Below, in pieces: positions 21,405 through 29,842 of a DNA stretch of 30,040 nucleotides; within the stretch, counting starts at the first letter, position 1, and each line of letters starts with the position of its first letter. Below the pieces are notes generated by a model, which made no database searches, was not told where the DNA came from, and was given only the letters and a program-made list of their open reading frames with translations. Both the position numbers and the translations under genes were made by a program. Origin of the DNA: a virus; the IMG/VR virus record IMGVR_UViG_3300029813_000184, positions 1 through 30,040 of that record; one strand, 5' to 3'.

Positions 21405-22275
21405 AAGAATTATAAAGTCTGCAATATTGATGTCAATAGGCATCTGTTTTGCCAAGGGAACTTACGAAGAGGGACCGGAACCAGAATTGCTGACTACTCC
21501 GGAGGGAGAAGCAGCATTAGAGGAACTCATAGAATTGGCAGGTACTACGCCGACTTTACCTGGCGTAACGTTGCCTCCTTTTCCAACTTTACCTGGCATA
21601 TCAGCACAAGAAAAAAGATTATTAGGCTATGGCATGTCTGCGATAGAAAAATTAGTAAGTGGAGTAATGCCAGAGGCCTTTGGAATGGGAATGGAGAAGA
21701 TTAAAAGTATATTAGGTGGGGAATACGATCCTCTTACTTCTCCTTATTACACCGGGCTTAAAGAAGAGACAGCCAGATTTGAAGAGAAAGGCATAAGTGA
21801 TATTAGACAAAGAAGTCAATTAGGTGGGATGCTTTATAGTGAGCCGGCAATGGGAGCAGAGGCAGAGTTTAGAGGTGTATTGGGAACTGGTTTAACTAAA
21901 GAGTTAGGCAGGTTATACGAAGCAGATATTGGTAGACAAGCAGGTATGATTCCTCAATTATTAAGTTACGCTGGGCTTGAAGCCGGTATGCCTGCACAGG
22001 CTTTGGCAGGAATTGGTGCATTAGCGCCACTTGCAGGGGTAGAAAGAGGTATCACTACTCAACAGGCTTTAGGTGGTTTTGGGGTAGGAACTCAACAGGC
22101 TTTAGCTGATTGGCAGGTAGGAACTCAACAGGAACTATTCCCTTGGACGCATCAAGCACCTATATTGCAAAGTATTGCTGATTGGGGAACTTGGTATCAG
22201 CCAGAAATGCTTTATAAACCCGGACCTTTTGATTGGTTATTAGGTTTAGGATCAGCATGGTTAGGTAAAAAATAA
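21388..22275 (+). CDS. Putative internal/ejection protein (295 aa) with TQQ repeats
   Basis: 295 residues. Starts inside the previous gene with AGAGGTG upstream. The N-terminus (RRIIKSAILMSIGICFA) is a short basic-hydrophobic segment that could insert in a membrane. Then a Pro/Thr/Leu-rich linker, helices with small residues, and from about residue 224 three 11-residue repeats (TTQQALGGFGV, GTQQALADWQV, GTQQELFPWTH). The composition (Ala/Gly/Leu-rich, helical, few charged surfaces) and its place before two larger helical proteins are typical of podovirus DNA-ejection proteins (role of P22 gp7/gp20/gp16 or T7 gp14/15/16). No direct family match seen. Confidence 0.6.
   Translation: MWKKIKRIIKSAILMSIGICFAKGTYEEGPEPELLTTPEGEAALEELIELAGTTPTLPGVTLPPFPTLPGISAQEKRLLGYGMSAIEKLVSGVMPEAFGMGMEKIKSILGGEYDPLTSPYYTGLKEETARFEEKGISDIRQRSQLGGMLYSEPAMGAEAEFRGVLGTGLTKELGRLYEADIGRQAGMIPQLLSYAGLEAGMPAQALAGIGALAPLAGVERGITTQQALGGFGVGTQQALADWQVGTQQELFPWTHQAPILQSIADWGTWYQPEMLYKPGPFDWLLGLGSAWLGKK
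22057..22132 (+). repeat. Three 33-bp tandem units in the ejection-protein gene
   Basis: ACTCAACAGG recurs at 22057, 22090 and 22123, exactly 33 bases apart, encoding the (T)TQQ(A/E)L repeats. An in-frame period of eleven codons keeps the reading frame; the repeat number could vary between relatives. Confidence 0.7.
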
Positions 22276-22289
22276 GGAGGCGACGTTAA

Positions 22290-23657
22290 ATGCGAGTTCT
22301 GTCATTTCCTAGTGCTTACGGACAGGGGGAACGACCCTACGACATCTTTAAGGATAGGATGGCCGCAATAAGTTCTATTGTAGGTGGAATAAAAAATATA
22401 ATTGCCAATAAATATATCAATAAACAGAATGCCATGATTGCCGAGAATATCCAAACCGCAATCGATGAGCAGAAAGCCATTGATTTATCTAATTTAATTA
22501 TGGGTTCTCCACCAGAGGAAATTTACCCTGCTAATCTTGAGGATATGGTAGGCCAGTTTATAGATAAATATGCTATGGGACCAATGATGAAAAAAGAGAT
22601 AATGACCGGAGGTTTACCTGCTCCCGCGGCTCAAACTGGTGTTCCGAGTGGTGTAATTCCAACTGGTACACTTCCAAGTGTAGCTCCAACTGCAATGCCT
22701 ACAACTACACCAACTACCGAAACGATGATACCAAAGATGGACATCTACCAAATATACAATGCGGTAAAAGATTTACCGACTGGTGAGATAAGTTGGGATA
22801 ATATTTATAAAAAAATGACCGAGAAAAAACCTTTCTGGATGGGAACCACGGGCCCCGAGCAATACGTATTAAATCAGATGTTAGAACAAGTAAAAGACCC
22901 TAGAGCTAAAATAGAAAGTGATATAAACCTGGCTAAATTAGTAGAAGAAACCTTTGCTCCAGAGGAAGCAAAAAGACCTGGCAAATATCCTTATACAGAA
23001 GAAGAAGTTAAAGAATATGAATTATATAAGAAAAGCCTAGAACCGCCAGAAGAACAAATAGATTTTGATAAATTAAATGAATTTTTAGAAGCCAATAATA
23101 TGAAATTAAGTGGAGTGAGTGTTAATCCTAAAACTGGTAATTTATCTTATAGTTTTGGTTCAAAGAGCATTGAAAAGTCTTGGGGAGAGTTTCTCGGAGA
23201 AGCAAACGAATTTATAAAGCTCAATCCTGATTATGAGGTAACCTCTACCAACCCGAAAACAGGAAGTGTGACTATAAGCAAGAAAGGTGTTGGAGTTGCT
23301 GAAACAAAACCACCAACTTATACCACTGCTGAAAAAATAGAAGAAGGGTTTATGGAGAAAGTAGAAACCATACAAGATTTTACCAGTGAATTAAACAGAC
23401 TCAAAGCTTTAAAAATTGATGTCTCGATGTATGAGACTACAGAATATTTTGCAGAGTTAATGAAGAAAAAACATAGAGAAACGGTGAGTTATATTAAATA
23501 TGCTTTTGATAAAATTACCGCTGGGGTTGGGGAAGAAATACATGAAAAAAGCGGGAAAAGTTACAGGAACCTCTATAGAGAATATTGGGATAAAGCAAAT
23601 AACTATGACCAACAATACTTTATGGTAACTGGTGAACATTTACTAAAGGGAGAATAA
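22290..23657 (+). CDS. Putative internal/ejection protein (455 aa)
   Basis: 455 residues, GGAGGCG upstream. N-terminal helical part (about 1-100) with MAAISSIVGGIKNIIANKY; a Pro/Thr/Ala-rich linker at about 110-145 (PTAMPTTTPTTETMIP); helical middle; and two short related strands, VNPKTGNLSYSFGSKS and TNPKTGSVTISKKG, in the second half. Ends in a charged helical region. Together with the 295- and 1768-residue proteins it forms a set of three consecutive genes like the ejection proteins of P22- and T7-type phages. No enzymatic motif such as a lysozyme was found. Confidence 0.6.
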   Translation: MRVLSFPSAYGQGERPYDIFKDRMAAISSIVGGIKNIIANKYINKQNAMIAENIQTAIDEQKAIDLSNLIMGSPPEEIYPANLEDMVGQFIDKYAMGPMMKKEIMTGGLPAPAAQTGVPSGVIPTGTLPSVAPTAMPTTTPTTETMIPKMDIYQIYNAVKDLPTGEISWDNIYKKMTEKKPFWMGTTGPEQYVLNQMLEQVKDPRAKIESDINLAKLVEETFAPEEAKRPGKYPYTEEEVKEYELYKKSLEPPEEQIDFDKLNEFLEANNMKLSGVSVNPKTGNLSYSFGSKSIEKSWGEFLGEANEFIKLNPDYEVTSTNPKTGSVTISKKGVGVAETKPPTYTTAEKIEEGFMEKVETIQDFTSELNRLKALKIDVSMYETTEYFAELMKKKHRETVSYIKYAFDKITAGVGEEIHEKSGKSYRNLYREYWDKANNYDQQYFMVTGEHLLKGE

Positions 23658-26600
23658 ATGAATATTTGGGAATATATAAAAACTATAGAAGGGAAGGAAG
23701 AGGAAGAAAAAAAAGAGCAGCTAAAAGCTGTTTCAGGTGGCGGTGGTGCAGTAGGGGTAATTGAGAAGGAAGAAGAACCTGAAGATCCGTTGGTATTGCT
23801 CAATGAATCCATCGAGGATAAATATAAAGAATTTACTAAACTTCAAAAAACACTTTCTGCATTTACCTTAGAGGGAATACCTCAAGCGATACAACCAAGT
23901 ATTGTAGCCAACTACAACAAACAGATTGATAGATTCAATTCTCTGATTGGTGAATTACAGATTAACATTGCCGAGAGAGACCAGATACAATCTACCTTGA
24001 AGAAACAAGATTTTGTAAAAAGAAAGCAATTTGGAATTTACCAACCCCAACCTGAAGTAAAACCTCAACCGCAGGAGAGCGGATTGAAAGATATATGGGA
24101 CGCTTTTAGATTGGGTGCGAGTGGTATGTTTCATAGATCCAAACAATATTTTTCTTCTGCTTTGCCTAATATGATATTCCGAGACTTGACAGTTAATGAT
24201 ACGGTATCTCAATATGCTGGTATGACTGAAAGTCAAGTCGAAAAACTGAATATTGAAAATAGAAAAAAAAGAGAATCTTACAAAGAAGGATACATAAGAG
24301 GAGAAAGTAATTATAACCTATGGCTTCAGAAAAATCCCGAACTACAACCTCGCGAAGAGTGGGAAAAGGGGGTTATCGAAACCATAAGGGAAAATCCCAA
24401 AATATTAACTAAACCTGCTTACTGGGGATATGTGGCAGCCGAATCCGCAGCCTTTACTTTAGGGGTAATGGGGACTGTTTTAGCCACTACAGCGGTAACA
24501 GGAAATCCTTTAATCGGTTTAGCTTCAGGTGTTTTGATTGCGACTCCCATGCAAACTCAAGAACTTTATGAAGATTTAATTGATAATGGTGCAACCAAAG
24601 AACAGGCAACAAAATTAGCTATGCCCATCGGTGGAATAATTGCTGCTGTTGAAGTGATGGGAGATTTACCTATTCTTGCTTCTGTATCTGCTCCATTTAA
24701 AAAATTATTATTTGGGAATATAAGAAAAGGAGTGGTCAAGTCAGCAACAGGATTCTTAAAGAGAGGTATTAAAAGAGCTGTCCTCATCGAATTTAGTGAA
24801 ACATTAGAAGAAGTTGTGCAGGGTGCTATTCAGGACGCAACAGTAAAGACGGTAAACGAAAACAGGGATATGTTAGAGAACATCCCTGAAACTGTAGTAC
24901 ATACTTTGATAGCAACAGCTCCTTTTGCTCTGGTAGGTTTGGGGTCAGAGGTTCAGATTAATAAACAGTTACAGGAGAAAATAACAAATGTTAATTTCTT
25001 AAATGCAGTAAGAGTCCAGTTAGAAGAACAGGGTTTTATACCTCGAATGGAAGCGGAGGTATATGCTGCCGAACCTGAAAAATTGACTCCCAAAGAACTT
25101 GAAGCTAAACGTGAAATGCTACGAGGACGTGGAGTCAAAGAGGAATTGCTTACCGATGAGTTTGTTAAGATAGCCAGAGTTACCGAGATTCCTAAAGTTA
25201 AGGAAGAGAAGGTTGAGGAAGAAATGACCCCTGAGGAGTTGGAAGAACTTAGAGTATTAAGGGAAGCAAGGGTTGTCCCAGAGGAAGAGATAACCAAAGA
25301 GAAAGTGTTGGAGAAAGTTAAACCTGAGGCAAAATACCAATTACCAGCTATAACTGGGATAAGAACTGAACATCCAATACATTTTTATGTGAAATCTGAT
25401 GTTATTAACAAATTTAAAGATGCTAAAACTTTCAAAAGGAATATAGAGAAAGCAAGGAAAGTAGTTATTTCGGATAAAGAGTTAGACGATTTATCAAATT
25501 ATAATATTGAAGAAGAGTTCGGAAGTTTGGAAAATTATTATAATTGGGCAAAACAAAACAAAGCTAAAATAAAGGGTGTTAAGGAACAGTATGATAAATT
25601 TATTGATAAGTTACCAGTTGATGAGAAAACCAAAGCAATATGGAAAGAAGACCCGGAGAATTTTGAATTAAATTATGGAGATTATTTAAGAAGAGTTAAA
25701 CCAGAAGTAAAAGTTGAACCAAAGATAGAACCTAAAAAAGAAGATTTTGAAGCTCTAAAAACTACCGATAAAAACAAAGAACTTTTTTATGAAAAATATA
25801 ATAATGTCTATATAGAGACCAAAGGAAGTTATGATAAATTATTAGAGGAACAAGTTAAAAATCTTAAAGAGGAAGGATTTAAGGGCGTAGAAAAAGGAGG
25901 ACTTAAAAGAGATGAAGAAGGGAAAGTCATTGGTCGTTATCCTACTGTAAGCAAAAACCCAAAATGGTATAGAGATTTTTATGCACGAGAGAACAAAAAA
26001 CCGAGCGATGCAGATTTAAGGGAAATAGCCAGAGACCAATTATTAAGAGGGCATATTGAAGATTACGGAGAAGTCTCTGCTAATGAAACATTTATAAAAA
26101 TTGAAGCACAATTAGATAATTACGAAGCTATATTAAGTGATATCAAAGATGGTGATTATTCCTTCGAGACCCCTAAGAATGTAGAGAAACTTAATGAAAA
26201 ATTAAAGGAAATGAAGAAGGAAAATAAAAAAATAGTCAAAGATTTGAAGACAGAATTAGCCACATTAAAAGCGGAGAGAGAGGCTAAGTATGTAGGATTG
26301 AAAGAAGAAGTGGAGGCAGGAAAAAAAGTTGAAGTCGAAATAGGAATTAAGAAGGGTCTTAAAGTCGCTAAAGCAGAACTCAAAGGGAGGGCAATTAAAG
26401 GTATGCCAAAAGCAGAAATCAAGGAAGGCAATAAACTCATTCAGCAGATCCAGATGATGGTTAAAGACAGGGGCTTCACTAAAAAGCAATTTAGTGATAT
26501 CAAAATGACTCATGGAGGAGCAAGACACCTAACCGGCAAAACAAAGAGAATGACTATTCCCCAATTGAAAGCAGTCTTAAAAGCGGTGGAAAAAGCCAGA

Positions 26601-28964
26601 CCAAGACAAATAGGACACGAGAAAGTTGTTACCCTAAAAACGGAAAAGAAAATCCAATCCTTAAAAGATAATTTGATTGATAAACTACAAATGTCAGAAG
26701 AGGCTTATCAGAAAGTCCTAAAGGATGTGGGTATATATAAAGAACCCAAATATGTAGATGCCAAACACTTCATTACAGAGGAAAAGGGCAAGAAATTAAT
26801 ATATAGATTAATTGATGAATCCAACATTTTGAGAATAACTGAGCCATTAAGGATCGCCTTAGAAAAATTTCCTGAGGCAAAGAAAATAGCCGATGAATTA
26901 GACAAAAGAATAAGACTTGAAGGAAAGGAAAGGTTAAAAGACCCACATGAGCTGAACAGTATGCGTAAATATATACAGGTTATGGAAGGAATGACCGGTG
27001 CAAAGCTCTTTTCGATTTATCAAGATTTGATAGACTCTCATTTAGAAAACAGGGCAGACTTGAATAATTTAATAATGGAATTTGACGAGTATAGAGATGT
27101 CATCAAAGATGAGGAAGCCCTGAAAAGAGTAGAAATTTGGATACTTAACAAAAGCACTCTAAAGGGTGTGCCTAAGGTTTCCAAGAAAATCACCGAGGAG
27201 GAGATTGCCTTAGCCAAGAAAATTCAAGGTGTGTTAAAAGACTACGAAGTGAGGGCAAGGACTGAGAAATTCTTAGACAATATAGAAAATCTCAAAGGTA
27301 TGCCTCAATATATCGAATATAGGAAAGAAATTAACAAAGCTAAAGATATTTATGAAAGCAAAGGATACGATGAACTTGTTGACTATATGAAAACCCAAGA
27401 GTGGGGAGTAATCAAAAGCGGTTATGACCCCTTGCAGGTTGTGTCAGCTCAAGTGAGATTATATAAGGCGAAGTCCACTACTTTGGGTAAGACTCATATC
27501 GAAGTCAGAAAGGATATTGAATACAAGGAACAGGACAAAAATGTAATACAAAGACTATTTTCTTACAAAAGACAGATGGATAATCTGTCAGTTATGCGAC
27601 TCAAAATAAGAGCTTTTGTAACTTTGACAGAGGAAAATTTAGATAAATTCAAGGATCCCAACAGGGTGAAGACTAATATAGAAGTATTCTTTAGAGAACT
27701 AAAAGGTTACGACAGACCGGAGAATTGGTTTGACCGGGGGTTAAACCGTTTATATGCACAGGCTATGACCACGATTATTATGGGCAGTCCCGCCTTATCC
27801 TTTAGGAATTTAGGACAGAACATCGGACTCGGACACGATAAGATGATGCTGATTGATCCCAGAAATAAAAACCTTACTCCTGAGGAAATGGATTATTTAG
27901 AAACTTACGTTCAACAAGCAGAATTTATGAGGATAGATTGGTTTATGACTGGTGAGAAACCTTTGCCAGGATTAAAATTCTTGACCGATATAATTAAAAA
28001 AGTTAATCTATATCCCCGCTCTGATATTGCTAATAGACGTTGGGGATATTGGGCTAAAATCAATCAAGTAAGAATGGCTTTCGATAAAAATGTTTCGCTT
28101 GCGAAAAAGATGGAAGAAGCTAAATTTAGCGATATGACTTTGCTTGAACAGAAAAGGGCGTTGGAAATACTGTCTAAGGATGGTCAGAAAGCTATGGAAA
28201 AATATGTTGCCAGAGTTTATGTAGATGATGTCCATTTCATATATGAAAGAGCACAAAGAGCGCCTGCCGAGATGGGGAGGATGGGTAGAATAATGGGTAA
28301 CTTAATGCTATTCCCCAGAGCATACTGGGAAAAGTTAGCCCAACACTCCAAAAAAATGACTGACAAGAGAGCGCCTTTCAGAGAACAGGTGAGGGCTTTT
28401 AAAGTCATAGCTTCCGTCCTAATAGGTGGTGCTTTGGTGAGTGTAGCTTATAAAAAAATTACAGGTAGAAGAAAATCCCCTTATGATCCATTTGAATTGT
28501 TAGCTTATACACCTGGCGGGTTAGCAATACAAACAATAGGTGCGGTATCAGATGTGTTTACTAATATCGTTCTGGCTTCAAAGGGTGATGAAAAAGCTAT
28601 GGCTGATTTAACTACCGCTATACCAAATGCGTTAGATATGTTCGTTCCCTTTTATAATTATGCTCTAAGAGGTATTGAAGCTACTACCGATACTAAAAAT
28701 ATAGATAGATTAGCTTTGAGAAAATTGAGAATGTTAATTGATAAAGAATATCAAGTCAGAGGCGGAGCTTATAAATTAGAAAGAAATGCTATGGAAAAAT
28801 GGCAGTACTTTCTAAGTGGCGCTGGTATAGATGTGGCTATAAAAGAGAGAGAAAAGGAAGAGAGAGAAAAATTAAAGGCAAAACCTAAAATTGAAGAACC
28901 TAAAGGATTTGGGGGAAAAGGTTTAATATCTGTTGGTGCAGAACCTAAAGGATTTGGTGATTAA
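23658..28964 (+). CDS. Very large putative ejection protein (1768 aa)
   Basis: Starts one base after the previous stop. Residues 1-250 are helical and charged. Hydrophobic segments occur at about 257-298, 321-346 and 412-429 (AESAAFTLGVMGTVLATTAV; IGGIIAAVEVMGDLPILASV; VVHTLIATAPFALVGLG), and another at about 1583-1600 (VIASVLIGGALVSVAY). The middle thousand residues are mostly Lys/Glu-rich helix with coiled-coil stretches. The C-terminal region, with MGRIMGNLMLFPRAYWEKLAQ and DMFVPFYNYALRGIEATT, resembles the end of large polyvalent/ejection proteins of podoviruses. Function: likely carried in the head and released to help DNA cross the host envelope. No peptidoglycan hydrolase motif was found by eye. 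It carries EPKGFG near residue 1747 and ends with EPKGFGD. Confidence 0.68.
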   Translation: MNIWEYIKTIEGKEEEEKKEQLKAVSGGGGAVGVIEKEEEPEDPLVLLNESIEDKYKEFTKLQKTLSAFTLEGIPQAIQPSIVANYNKQIDRFNSLIGELQINIAERDQIQSTLKKQDFVKRKQFGIYQPQPEVKPQPQESGLKDIWDAFRLGASGMFHRSKQYFSSALPNMIFRDLTVNDTVSQYAGMTESQVEKLNIENRKKRESYKEGYIRGESNYNLWLQKNPELQPREEWEKGVIETIRENPKILTKPAYWGYVAAESAAFTLGVMGTVLATTAVTGNPLIGLASGVLIATPMQTQELYEDLIDNGATKEQATKLAMPIGGIIAAVEVMGDLPILASVSAPFKKLLFGNIRKGVVKSATGFLKRGIKRAVLIEFSETLEEVVQGAIQDATVKTVNENRDMLENIPETVVHTLIATAPFALVGLGSEVQINKQLQEKITNVNFLNAVRVQLEEQGFIPRMEAEVYAAEPEKLTPKELEAKREMLRGRGVKEELLTDEFVKIARVTEIPKVKEEKVEEEMTPEELEELRVLREARVVPEEEITKEKVLEKVKPEAKYQLPAITGIRTEHPIHFYVKSDVINKFKDAKTFKRNIEKARKVVISDKELDDLSNYNIEEEFGSLENYYNWAKQNKAKIKGVKEQYDKFIDKLPVDEKTKAIWKEDPENFELNYGDYLRRVKPEVKVEPKIEPKKEDFEALKTTDKNKELFYEKYNNVYIETKGSYDKLLEEQVKNLKEEGFKGVEKGGLKRDEEGKVIGRYPTVSKNPKWYRDFYARENKKPSDADLREIARDQLLRGHIEDYGEVSANETFIKIEAQLDNYEAILSDIKDGDYSFETPKNVEKLNEKLKEMKKENKKIVKDLKTELATLKAEREAKYVGLKEEVEAGKKVEVEIGIKKGLKVAKAELKGRAIKGMPKAEIKEGNKLIQQIQMMVKDRGFTKKQFSDIKMTHGGARHLTGKTKRMTIPQLKAVLKAVEKARPRQIGHEKVVTLKTEKKIQSLKDNLIDKLQMSEEAYQKVLKDVGIYKEPKYVDAKHFITEEKGKKLIYRLIDESNILRITEPLRIALEKFPEAKKIADELDKRIRLEGKERLKDPHELNSMRKYIQVMEGMTGAKLFSIYQDLIDSHLENRADLNNLIMEFDEYRDVIKDEEALKRVEIWILNKSTLKGVPKVSKKITEEEIALAKKIQGVLKDYEVRARTEKFLDNIENLKGMPQYIEYRKEINKAKDIYESKGYDELVDYMKTQEWGVIKSGYDPLQVVSAQVRLYKAKSTTLGKTHIEVRKDIEYKEQDKNVIQRLFSYKRQMDNLSVMRLKIRAFVTLTEENLDKFKDPNRVKTNIEVFFRELKGYDRPENWFDRGLNRLYAQAMTTIIMGSPALSFRNLGQNIGLGHDKMMLIDPRNKNLTPEEMDYLETYVQQAEFMRIDWFMTGEKPLPGLKFLTDIIKKVNLYPRSDIANRRWGYWAKINQVRMAFDKNVSLAKKMEEAKFSDMTLLEQKRALEILSKDGQKAMEKYVARVYVDDVHFIYERAQRAPAEMGRMGRIMGNLMLFPRAYWEKLAQHSKKMTDKRAPFREQVRAFKVIASVLIGGALVSVAYKKITGRRKSPYDPFELLAYTPGGLAIQTIGAVSDVFTNIVLASKGDEKAMADLTTAIPNALDMFVPFYNYALRGIEATTDTKNIDRLALRKLRMLIDKEYQVRGGAYKLERNAMEKWQYFLSGAGIDVAIKEREKEEREKLKAKPKIEEPKGFGGKGLISVGAEPKGFGD

Positions 28965-28984
28965 TCTCCGAACCCTGCTGGTTC
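28941..28984. repeat. Imperfect palindrome at the convergent gene ends encoding EPxGFGD on both strands
   Basis: The 22-base arms (28941-28962 and 28963-28984) match at 16 positions and centre on GATTAATC, where the stop codons of the plus and minus genes overlap by four bases. Read on either strand, each arm ends in a codon set for EPxGFGD followed by TAA. Four of six mismatches are synonymous third-base changes; the other two fall in the one differing codon (AAA Lys versus GCA Ala). It could also form a weak hairpin, but no T tract follows on either side. Confidence 0.8.
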
Positions 28985-29152
28985 TTTAATAGGAAAATAT
29001 ATTCTTACTTGTGTTACCTGACCAGTTATTCTGTTTAATTTATATATACTTCCTGAACGATTTATTAACTGATATTTTGGGATTAAAAAATAGGCTACTG
29101 AAATGATTAATAGAATGATTAAAAAATAAATAATGGAACGGGGGATTTTCAT
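28961..29152 (-). CDS. Single-pass membrane protein ending in EPAGFGD
   Basis: ATG 29152 after GGTTAGGAGG, 63 residues. The frame extends upstream but those residues are antisense to the lipoprotein end and lack a ribosome site, so 29152 is preferred. Residues about 5-25 (RSIIYFLIILLIISVAYFLI) form one transmembrane segment; the tail is polar and ends IKEPAGFGD. It follows the lipoprotein gene by 13 bases and its ribosome site overlaps that gene's stop, so the two form an operon. The C-terminal tag is nearly identical to the one ending the large ejection-type protein on the other strand. Function unknown. Confidence 0.7.
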   Translation of the reverse strand: MKIPRSIIYFLIILLIISVAYFLIPKYQLINRSGSIYKLNRITGQVTQVRIYFPIKEPAGFGD

Positions 29153-29165
29153 AAGAGAATACCTC

Positions 29166-29642
29166 CTAACCTTTAATAAAAATGGTAGTTCCTGAAGCGG
29201 AATCAGAATAACCATATACGCTGACAATTTGAATCCAAGTTCCACTTCCAGAGATACCACTGGAATTAATAGTACCTTCAAAATAGATAATAGTGGATAC
29301 AGTTGAACCATAAACATTTAAATAACTTCCGCTGATATTTGCGTTGATGATAGAGTTTTTAAATGTTCCGTAGCCTGTATTCCAGTTGATGAATGGTTGA
29401 CCGACAATATAAAAATTATAAAGAGTGAGTGAACCATTATTAACAACAATATTACATTTTGCGGTTGTAACTGCACCAATATCAGCAATTTGTGAAGAAG
29501 TAGTAAAAGTAGTAGTATTAGTCGTTGTCCAATTACCAGTTAGATCAGTTGCAGGTGTGGTAACTCCACCGCAACCCGATAAAAGGATAGTAAAAATTAA
29601 AAATAAAATTAGAATTTTGGGGATTTTACTTAAAACTTTCAC
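29166..29642 (-). CDS. Phage-encoded lipoprotein (lipobox LSGC)
   Basis: GTG 29642 with GGAGGTGG at about eight bases; 158 residues. The N-terminus KVLSKIPKILILFLIFTILLSGCGG is a textbook type-II signal peptide: basic start, hydrophobic core, lipobox LLSGC. The mature part is Thr/Ser/Asn/Gly-rich and beta-stranded (LTGNWTTTNTTTF; VYGYSDSASGTTIFIKG), with no enzyme motif. In phages, lipoproteins of this kind often block superinfection or modify the cell surface; that role is inferred, not shown. It has its own strong promoter and runs against its rightward neighbours, as expected of a moron gene. Confidence 0.82.
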   Translation of the reverse strand: MKVLSKIPKILILFLIFTILLSGCGGVTTPATDLTGNWTTTNTTTFTTSSQIADIGAVTTAKCNIVVNNGSLTLYNFYIVGQPFINWNTGYGTFKNSIINANISGSYLNVYGSTVSTIIYFEGTINSSGISGSGTWIQIVSVYGYSDSASGTTIFIKG

Positions 29643-29665
29643 ACTAACCACCTCCATAACTAAAA

Positions 29666-29694
29666 TATATAACACAAAATTGACCAAAAGTCAA
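29666..29694 (-). promoter_or_regulatory. Leftward sigma-70 promoter of the lipoprotein operon with an inverted repeat
   Basis: Minus strand: -35 TTGACT (29694-29689), 17 bases, -10 TATATA (29671-29666) with TG extension (TGT before the -10). The inverted repeat TTGAC-N5-GTCAA (29680-29694) overlaps the -35 box and could bind a repressor. Expected start near 29659, just before the ribosome site. Confidence 0.75.
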
Positions 29695-29710
29695 GGAGGA
29701 TAAAGTAAAA

Positions 29711-29830
29711 ATGGCTTGGACAAAAGTAGATAGAGAAAAAGAGGATTTCACTAAAGTAGATAAAGAAAGAGAAGATTGGACTAAAGTAGACAGAGAAAAA
29801 GGGGATTGGGATAAAAAAGATAAGGAGTAA
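29711..29830 (+). CDS. Tandem-repeat small peptide (39 aa)
   Basis: ATG 29711 after AAGGAGG; 39 residues made of four 10-residue units: WTKVDREKED, FTKVDKERED, WTKVDREKGD and WDKKDKE. The three full copies are near identical at the DNA level (30-base period). The protein is hydrophilic and likely disordered apart from the regularly spaced Trp/Phe. Similar Trp-containing repeat peptides occur in phages near lysis genes, but the role is unknown. Its ribosome site lies in the -35 region of the leftward lipoprotein promoter. Confidence 0.65.
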   Translation: MAWTKVDREKEDFTKVDKEREDWTKVDREKGDWDKKDKE

Positions 29831-29842
29831 GGAGATGAGGTA

